A stretch of 10,794 bases of DNA from an uncultured Actinomycetes bacterium (GTDB taxonomy: Bacteria; Actinomycetota; Actinomycetes; S36-B12; UBA5976). A program made the position numbers and the translations under genes. The stretch covers positions 1 through 10,794 of the forward strand of contig CAJBBC010000018.1 of NCBI GenBank assembly GCA_903951185.1. Reading direction: 5' to 3'. Of this stretch, positions 6,196 to 10,794 are shown piece by piece. The notes under the pieces were generated by a model that was given only the letters and a program-made list of their open reading frames with translations, was not told the DNA's origin and searched no databases. Position 1 is the stretch's first letter, and the number at the start of each line of letters is the position of its first letter.

Positions 6196-6224
6196 ATCAT
6201 AAAATCGTTTCATAAGTTGGTCAA
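6196..6224 (-). promoter_or_regulatory. whiB promoter, predicted near-leaderless
   Basis: On the minus strand TTGACC (6224-6219) is followed by exactly 17 bases and TATGAT (6201-6196; 5 of 6 to TATAAT). The expected start of transcription is about 6189, only 3 bases before the ATG at 6186-6184. The mRNA would therefore be essentially leaderless, and the AAGGAG seen just before the ATG would be mostly untranscribed. This also rules out the longer reading from ATG 6213. Confidence 0.65.
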
Positions 6225-6232
6225 GTCTGAAA

Positions 6233-6299
6233 TGCCCAAATTATGAAGCGATTTGCCCAAAATGGCTTATTTCCGCGTTTGGCTGAAATTTGCCTAAAA
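6233..6299. repeat. Three spaced copies of TGCCYAAA in the whiB–merR divergent region
   Basis: TGCCCAAA at 6233-6240, TGCCCAAAA at 6254-6262 and TGCCTAAAA at 6291-6299, all in the same orientation. The first two start 21 bases apart (two helical turns). Copies 1 and 3 also share a preceding CTGAAAT (6227-6233 and 6283-6289). They lie between the -35 box of whiB and the start of the MerR-type gene, where an autoregulator of the divergent pair would be expected to bind. The function is inferred from position only. Confidence 0.4.
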
Positions 6300-6334
6300 A
6301 TGCGCACACTTGGCATATGCAGGAAAATGAACGC

Positions 6335-7300
6335 ATGGTTAAATCTCAAGCCCTGCATCCAGAATTAGCAGACGCCACCGTAATGCTTACAGTGGCGGCA
6401 GTTGCTAGGAGACTTGGCGTCGCCCCAGCTACATTGCGAACTTGGGATCGCCGCTATGGCATTGGGCCAAGTGAACACGACTCCGGCCAAAATCGCCTCT
6501 ACACATTAACTGATGTAGCTCGCCTAGATTACATGCGCAACTTAGTTGTCCAGGGCTTAAGTCCAAATAAAGCCGCACAAATTGCAAAAGATCAAAATGT
6601 TCAACCAGCCAGTTTGCAACAAAAGCCGGTCTTAACTGAAGACAGCCGAAGTGCACAGCAAACCGAAAAAATAGTCGATTTAGATAGTCCAAGAAATACA
6701 GTTCGCGGTTTACTTCGGGCAGCAAATATGTTGGATTCAGCTGCCTGCAATCGCATCATCGGAAATTTACTTGACACTAAAGGCGTGCTTTGGACCTGGG
6801 ATAACGTCTTAATCGAAGCATTAAAAGCTGTGGGTGAGAAGTGGGCTCTTACTGGGCAAGGTATTGAGGTTGAGCATCTACTTGCTGACTCAATCGAAAG
6901 CCAATTAAGAATTATTTCAACTTCGGTTTTTGATCCGATCAACGCTAGACCAGTTATCTTGGCTTGTACTGCCCACGAATTACATACTCTGCCAATGTTT
7001 GCGATAGCCGCTGGCTTGGCTGAACATAAAATAAGTTCGCGTATTTTGGGTGCCCGCTTACCGGCTGACTCGTTACTTGCAGCGGCTAAGAAAATTGGGC
7101 CAAGTGCTGTCCTAGTTTGGTCACAAACTAGAGGTACGGCCGAACCTGATATTTGGCAAGCTTTACTTCAGCAACGGCCAGCACCAGCCCTAGTTGCGGC
7201 TGGACCAGGTTGGCTTGATCATGAAATTTCCGATGTAGTTTCACCGCAGAGCCTTAATGAAACGCTGATGATTCTGGCCACCTCAGTTGGCCGTATTTAA
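6335..7300 (+). CDS. MerR-family regulator with C-terminal cobalamin-binding module (CarH/LitR-like)
   Basis: 321 residues. Residues about 17-85 are a MerR winged helix-turn-helix (MLTVAAVARRLGVAPATLRTWDRRYG, then a G-x-N-R-x-Y-T-x-x-D-V-x-R-L wing). A Gln/Ser-rich linker (about 86-115) leads to a helical cap (about 118-195) and a Rossmann-like B12-binding domain (about 200-321). The cap carries W170-x9-E180-H181, the CarH photoreceptor signature that contacts adenosylcobalamin, and the next domain has E-L-H217 at the place of the E/D-x-H lower-ligand motif, 36 residues after H181 (35 in the Thermus CarH). The Gly that usually follows is Pro (P220), the later Ser is S263, and the usual GG is AG (289-290). 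Known CarH proteins repress promoters in the dark and release on light. The start is ATG 6335 behind AGGAAA (6321-6326); longer in-frame starts at 6290 (TTG) and 6317 lack a ribosome site. The targets are unknown. Confidence 0.85.
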   Translation: MVKSQALHPELADATVMLTVAAVARRLGVAPATLRTWDRRYGIGPSEHDSGQNRLYTLTDVARLDYMRNLVVQGLSPNKAAQIAKDQNVQPASLQQKPVLTEDSRSAQQTEKIVDLDSPRNTVRGLLRAANMLDSAACNRIIGNLLDTKGVLWTWDNVLIEALKAVGEKWALTGQGIEVEHLLADSIESQLRIISTSVFDPINARPVILACTAHELHTLPMFAIAAGLAEHKISSRILGARLPADSLLAAAKKIGPSAVLVWSQTRGTAEPDIWQALLQQRPAPALVAAGPGWLDHEISDVVSPQSLNETLMILATSVGRI

Positions 7301-7328
7301 CTAAGTCCGTCAGTGTTTTTATCCCATT

Positions 7329-7365
7329 TATATAGGGGGTAATCTTGGGTAATCGCCGTTACCCC
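7329..7365 (+). promoter_or_regulatory. guaB upstream control region: -10-like box and competing dyads
   Basis: Within the 76-base gap before guaB, TATATA (7329-7334) could be a -10 box, but its -35 match is poor. Downstream, one right arm TTACCCC (7359-7365) can pair either with GGGGTAA (7336-7342, 7 bp) or with the nearer GGGTAA (7347-7352, 6 bp, loop TCGCCG). The right arm ends 1 base before the AAAGG ribosome site (7367-7371). This could be an operator or a translation-modulating hairpin; no known riboswitch is recognised. Confidence 0.3.
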
Positions 7366-7376
7366 GAAAGGCAGTC

Positions 7377-8870
7377 ATGACGCAAGGCCTACCTGAGAAG
7401 TTTGCAATGCTTGGCCTTACTTATGACGACGTTTTACTGCTCCCAGCAGCTAGTGAAGTTGTACCTAGCGAAGTCGATACTTCAACTCGCTTAACTCGTG
7501 AAATTACCCTACGAATTCCTTTACTTTCATCAGCGATGGATACAGTCACTGAGTCACGGATGGCTATTGCCATGGCTCGCCAAGGTGGCTTAGGTATTTT
7601 GCATCGCAACCTGTCTATCGAAGATCAAGCGTCACAGGTTGATTTAGTTAAACGCAGTGAAGCTGGAATGGTTTCTAATCCGGTAACTTGTGCGCCAACT
7701 GACACTTTGGCTGAAGTTGATCGGCTCTGTGGGCGCTATCGAATTAGTGGAGTTCCAGTTGTTGACGAAACTGGCGTGCTAGTTGGCATCGTAACGAATC
7801 GCGATATGCGATTTGAAGAAGATAAGTCACGTTTAGTTTTGGAAGTTATGACACAGATGCCACTTATTACCGGACGTCCTGGCATGAATGGTGATGATGC
7901 ACTTGCATTACTTCGAATCAACAAAATTGAAAAACTTCCACTTGTTGATGAAGCTGGTAAGTTAACCGGCTTAATTACAGTTAAAGACTATGTAAAAAGT
8001 GATCGTTACCCACTTGCCACAAAAGACGGCAGTGGCCGATTGATGGTTGGCGCTGCAATTGGTGTTGGTGAAGACGCACATGAACGAGCTTTAGCGTTAG
8101 TTGATGCCGGCGTTGATGTACTCATTGTGGATACTGCACATGGACATCAACGTGCAGTTTTAGAAATGGTGGCTCGTCTTAAGCGTGAAACTAAAGTGCA
8201 AGTTATTGGTGGCAACATTGCAACGCGTGAAGGTGCCCAAGCTCTTGTTGACGCCGGTGCCGATGCAGTAAAAGTAGGTGTTGGACCAGGTTCGATTTGC
8301 ACAACACGAGTAGTTGCTGGTGTCGGTGTGCCACAAGTAACTGCAATTTATGAAGCTTCACTAGCGGCTGGACCTGCAGGAGTTCCAGTAATCGGTGATG
8401 GCGGTCTTCAGTATTCAGGTGATATTGCAAAAGCTTTAGTTGCTGGCGCAGACACGGTAATGCTTGGCTCATTACTTGCCGGCTGCGAAGAAGCGCCTGG
8501 CCAATTAGTTTTTGTTAACGGTAAGCAATATAAGTTGTATCGCGGCATGGGTTCATTAGGTGCAATGCAATCCCGCGGGGAAGCTAAGTCATATTCCAAA
8601 GATCGCTATTTCCAGGATGACGTTTTATCTGAAGACAAACTGGTACCTGAAGGTATTGAAGGCCAAGTTCCTTACCGTGGCCATTTATCAGCAGTTGCCC
8701 ATCAATTAGTTGGTGGACTTCGCGCCTCAATGGGATATGCGGGAGCTGGCACAATCGCTGAATTAAAACGAAGTGGACGTTTGATTCGAATTACATCAGC
8801 TGGACTAAAGGAAAGTCATCCGCACGATGTGCAGTTAACTGTTGAAGCCCCGAACTATCACGGTCGCTAG
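7377..8870 (+). CDS. guaB: IMP dehydrogenase (GuaB)
   Basis: 497-residue cytoplasmic enzyme that oxidises IMP to XMP with NAD+, the committed step of GMP synthesis. The TIM barrel starts with the conserved LTYDDVLLLPA (14-24) and is interrupted by a CBS pair (about 97-205; e.g. SGVPVVDETGVLVGIVTNRD). The active-site loop is GVGPGSICTTR (301-311) with catalytic C308, and the mobile flap carries RGMGSLGAM (389-397) and YRG with catalytic R434. The IGDGGLQYSGDIAKAL phosphate-binding strand and the C-terminal GYAGAGTI segment are standard. The length is normal for the family. The start is ATG 7377 with AAAGG 5 bases upstream. It lies 76 bases after the MerR-type gene and 8 bases before guaB3, so guaB and guaB3 form one operon. 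CBS domains in bacterial IMPDHs usually bind ATP/GTP for allosteric control. Confidence 0.97.
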   Translation: MTQGLPEKFAMLGLTYDDVLLLPAASEVVPSEVDTSTRLTREITLRIPLLSSAMDTVTESRMAIAMARQGGLGILHRNLSIEDQASQVDLVKRSEAGMVSNPVTCAPTDTLAEVDRLCGRYRISGVPVVDETGVLVGIVTNRDMRFEEDKSRLVLEVMTQMPLITGRPGMNGDDALALLRINKIEKLPLVDEAGKLTGLITVKDYVKSDRYPLATKDGSGRLMVGAAIGVGEDAHERALALVDAGVDVLIVDTAHGHQRAVLEMVARLKRETKVQVIGGNIATREGAQALVDAGADAVKVGVGPGSICTTRVVAGVGVPQVTAIYEASLAAGPAGVPVIGDGGLQYSGDIAKALVAGADTVMLGSLLAGCEEAPGQLVFVNGKQYKLYRGMGSLGAMQSRGEAKSYSKDRYFQDDVLSEDKLVPEGIEGQVPYRGHLSAVAHQLVGGLRASMGYAGAGTIAELKRSGRLIRITSAGLKESHPHDVQLTVEAPNYHGR

Positions 8871-8878
8871 GAGTAAAA

Positions 8879-9991
8879 ATGTCAGATGTAGAAGTAGGGC
8901 GTTCAAAACGTGCCAGAGTTGCATATTCATTTGATGACGTTTCATTAGTTCCAAGTCGACGCACACGGGATCCCGAAGTAGTTTCGCTTAATTGGAAAAT
9001 AGATGCGTACACATTTGAACATCCAATTATTGCCGCTCCAATGGATTCAGTTGTATCGCCAACAAGCGCCAAAATATTTGGTGAAGCTGGCGGCCTAGCA
9101 ATATTGAATTTAGAAGGTCTCTGGACTCGATATGAGAATCCTGAAAAACCTTTAGCTGAAATTGCGAAACTTGCACCAAAAGATGCGATCAAAAGATTAC
9201 AACAAATTTACGCGCAGCCAATTAATCCAGACTTGATTACACAGCGAATTGCACAAATGCGCGCTGCTGGAGTTACAGTAGCTGGCGCCTTAAGTCCGCA
9301 ACGCACAGCGCAATACGCAAAACATGTAGTAGATGCTGGCGTAGACATTTTCGTTATCCGAGGAACAACAGTTAGTGCCGAACATGTTTCAGCACAAGGT
9401 GAGCCACTTAATTTGAAAGAATTTATTTACAAACTTGATGTGCCAGTTATTGTTGGCGGCTGTGCGACTTACACCGCTGCATTGCATTTAATGCGAACCG
9501 GTGCAGCTGGTGTACTTGTTGGATTTGGCGGCGGGGCAGCCCATACAACTGCTGACGTAATGGGTGTTCGAGTTCCGATGGCGTCCGCTGTAGCTGACGT
9601 CGCTGCTGCCCGCCGAGATTACTTGGATGAATCTGGCGGTCGGTATGTATCTGTTATTGCTGATGGCTCAATGGGCCGAAGTGGCGATGTAGCTAAAGCC
9701 ATTGCACTTGGTGCGGATGCTGTTGTGGTCGGTTCTACTTTTGCTCGTGCTTCAGATGCACCAGGTCAGGGTCGACACTGGGGACTTGAAGCAACTCACA
9801 GCGATTTACCACGTGGTGAACTTGTTGAACTTGGTACATCGGGGACTTTGGCTGAAATCATCAATGGCCCTTCACACGCCGCCGATGGCAGCATGAATCT
9901 AGTAGGCGCATTACGTAGATCACTAGCAACTTGCGGTTATTCAGATTTGAAGGAATTTCAACGTTGCGAAGTAGTGGTAACTCCAAATTAA
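8879..9991 (+). CDS. guaB3: GuaB3-family IMP dehydrogenase paralogue lacking the catalytic Cys
   Basis: 370 residues, an IMPDH/GMPR-fold TIM barrel without CBS domains. The family start is seen in YSFDDVSLVPSRRTRDP (16-32), then HPIIAAPMDSVVSP (48-61), FVIRGTTVSAEH (158-169), the phosphate-site strand VSVIADGSMGRSGDVAKAI (257-275), and the GuaB3 C-terminus NLVGALRRSLATCGYSDLKEF. The catalytic loop aligns as VGFGGGAAHTT (214-224) with VGVGPGSICTT of GuaB, so the cysteine that forms the covalent IMP intermediate is H222 here. The RGMGSLGAM flap is absent. The actinobacterial guaB–guaB3 pairing is widely conserved, but the function of GuaB3 is unsettled: an enzyme role has been reported for cyanobacterial members, and the mycobacterial one is not the essential IMPDH. 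The start is ATG 8879 with AGGAG overlapping the guaB stop (8869-8873). Confidence 0.93.
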   Translation: MSDVEVGRSKRARVAYSFDDVSLVPSRRTRDPEVVSLNWKIDAYTFEHPIIAAPMDSVVSPTSAKIFGEAGGLAILNLEGLWTRYENPEKPLAEIAKLAPKDAIKRLQQIYAQPINPDLITQRIAQMRAAGVTVAGALSPQRTAQYAKHVVDAGVDIFVIRGTTVSAEHVSAQGEPLNLKEFIYKLDVPVIVGGCATYTAALHLMRTGAAGVLVGFGGGAAHTTADVMGVRVPMASAVADVAAARRDYLDESGGRYVSVIADGSMGRSGDVAKAIALGADAVVVGSTFARASDAPGQGRHWGLEATHSDLPRGELVELGTSGTLAEIINGPSHAADGSMNLVGALRRSLATCGYSDLKEFQRCEVVVTPN

Positions 9992-10014
9992 GTAATTAGC
10001 TCCTAATTACTTAA
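9988..10014. terminator. Hairpin at the guaB3 stop, possible weak terminator
   Basis: Perfect 12-bp inverted repeat (9988-9999 and 10003-10014) with a 3-base loop, TTAAGTAATTAG-CTC-CTAATTACTTAA, which contains the guaB3 stop codon. The stem is AT-rich and is followed by A's rather than a T run, so it is not a canonical intrinsic terminator; it may mark the 3' end of the transcript or be an operator for the next gene, whose start is only 20 bases away. Confidence 0.45.
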
Positions 10015-10033
10015 AAACATTTAGGCTGGTGCT

Positions 10034-10794
10034 GTGTCGATAAACACAACAGATCAAATTTTCACAAACTTGGTTGCGACCAGTGGTGATTACCTGCATC
10101 CAGTTAGCCCATTTCCAGGTCAACAGATCCAACAAGTTCCGCAATCAAGTGTTGATGATGTCAAAGTAGCGGTTAACACTGCGCGTGCGGCTAGTGAAAC
10201 TTGGGCTAAAACAGATATTCGTGATCGATTAGAAATTTTTGAAAACTATTACGATCTACTATTTGAAAATCAAGATCTATTACTTGACGTGATCCAACTC
10301 GAAACTGGTAAAGCCAGAGCGCATGCGGCTGCTGAAATTTTTGGTGTCGCTATGATCACATCGCATTACCTAAAGACTGCCAAGCAAGCATTAAAGCCAA
10401 ATCGCCGTAGCGGAATTTTTCCAGTCCTAAGTAAAACAAAAGTCTTAGCTAAACCAAAAGGTGTAGTCGGAATTATTTCCCCTTGGAACTATCCATTAAC
10501 TCTTTCGATTTATGATGCGATCCCCGCCATGATCGCGGGCAACACAGTTGTTATTCGACCAGATCAGCAAACCGCCTGGTCCGCAATACATGCGGTTGAT
10601 TTATTACATCAAGCTGGTTTACCAAAGGGAGTAGCCACCTTAGTTATTGGTGATGGGCCAAAACTTGGTTCCGCCCTAATCGATGAAGTTGATTACATTT
10701 GCTTCACTGGTTCAACTGCAACCGGAAAGAAAGTTGGCGCCCAAGCCGGCGGTCGATTAATTGGTGCATCACTTGAACTTGGTGGCAAGAATCC
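10034..10794 (+). CDS. gabD2: Succinate-semialdehyde dehydrogenase (GabD2-like), 5' part
   Basis: The first 253 codons of an NAD(P)+-dependent aldehyde dehydrogenase; the gene is cut by the window end before the catalytic Cys. Visible family motifs are SPWNYP (149-154) with oxyanion N152, GNTVVIRPDQQT (169-180), FTGST (224-228) for the dinucleotide fold, and SLELGGKN (246-253) with general base E248. The N-terminal pattern and ISPWNYPLTLS, RLIGASLELGGKN resemble actinobacterial GabD2, which oxidises succinate semialdehyde to succinate at the end of the GABA/2-oxoglutarate bypass. The K in the usual V-V-x-K-P cofactor motif is R175 here. The start is GTG 10034 with AGG (10023-10025) 8 bases upstream, just after the hairpin at 9988-10014. 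Specificity for succinate semialdehyde rather than another aldehyde is inferred from resemblance. Confidence 0.85.
   Translation, partial: MSINTTDQIFTNLVATSGDYLHPVSPFPGQQIQQVPQSSVDDVKVAVNTARAASETWAKTDIRDRLEIFENYYDLLFENQDLLLDVIQLETGKARAHAAAEIFGVAMITSHYLKTAKQALKPNRRSGIFPVLSKTKVLAKPKGVVGIISPWNYPLTLSIYDAIPAMIAGNTVVIRPDQQTAWSAIHAVDLLHQAGLPKGVATLVIGDGPKLGSALIDEVDYICFTGSTATGKKVGAQAGGRLIGASLELGGKN

Noticed and set aside
6187..6213. Nine-residue N-terminal extension of WhiB
   Set aside because: The region contains the -10 box of the whiB promoter, has no ribosome site, and would shift the cysteine positions away from the WhiB3 pattern.
6290..6334. Extended N-terminus of the MerR-type regulator from TTG 6290 or ATG 6317
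   Set aside because: Neither has a ribosome site, the extra residues add no domain, and the region holds repeat copy 3; AGGAAA supports ATG 6335.
7276..7292. GGCCA...TGGCC dyad as a terminator for the MerR-type gene
   Set aside because: Only 5 bp of stem, located within the coding sequence and not followed by a T tract; transcription may continue into guaB.
7301..7376. Known riboswitch (e.g. guanine or PRPP type) before guaB
   Set aside because: The gap is only 76 bases and contains none of the conserved core sequences I would recognise; only simple dyads are visible.
8791..9192. 133-codon open frame on the minus strand over the guaB/guaB3 junction
   Set aside because: It is a shadow of two strongly supported genes; no motif is recognisable in its translation.

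Overview
This window looks like a piece of chromosome from a free-living, low-GC planktonic actinobacterium. A freshwater acI/Nanopelagicales-like organism fits best; this is inferred from gene content and base composition, not from a marker gene. The pointers are a WhiB-family Fe-S regulator (an Actinobacteria hallmark), an actinorhodopsin-type proton pump, a GroEL with a His-rich tail, a GuaB–GuaB3 pair, compact spacing and an AT-rich composition with very short intergenic gaps.

Layout, left to right. (1) 1-447: 3' end of groEL, closed by a strong 19-bp stem terminator. (2) 593-4862: a five-gene + strand unit with a clear promoter: a PF06089-type L-asparaginase followed by a polar amino-acid ABC importer in the order ATPase, lipoprotein binding protein, permease, permease (the gluABCD order of corynebacteria). 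The import and deamidation genes are nearly contiguous, so the unit reads as an amino-acid/amide nitrogen scavenging operon. It ends in a perfect bidirectional terminator. (3) 4908-5690, - strand: an actinorhodopsin (DTE motif, Schiff-base Lys, green-tuned Leu, Gly at the putative carotenoid fenestration). Its leader holds several dyads. (4) 5884-6186, - strand: a WhiB3/WhiD-like protein with a near-consensus promoter so close to the ATG that the mRNA should be essentially leaderless. (5) 6335-7300, + strand, divergent from whiB: a MerR-family regulator with a C-terminal cobalamin-binding module that keeps the W-x9-EH and His-ligand signature of CarH-type B12 photoreceptors. (6) 7377-9991: guaB (IMP dehydrogenase) and guaB3, a paralogue whose catalytic Cys is replaced by His. 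(7) 10034-10794: the 5' part of a GabD2-like succinate-semialdehyde dehydrogenase, cut by the window end.

The main interpretation: groEL (+), whiB (-), guaB (+), guaB3 (+) is the same order and relative orientation as the groEL1–whiB3–(sigD region)–guaB2–guaB3 neighbourhood of mycobacteria and the related whiD/guaB region of streptomycetes. Here the space between groEL and whiB is filled by asparaginase/ABC import plus rhodopsin, and a candidate B12-dependent light sensor stands in the region where sigD lies in those relatives. This places a light-driven proton pump, a candidate photoreceptor repressor and a redox-sensing WhiB side by side. That could be a light/redox regulatory island, but no regulatory link has been shown; it is inferred from position and motifs.

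No stretch longer than about 300 bases lacks a gene. No tRNA, rRNA, CRISPR, insertion sequence or phage feature was recognised.
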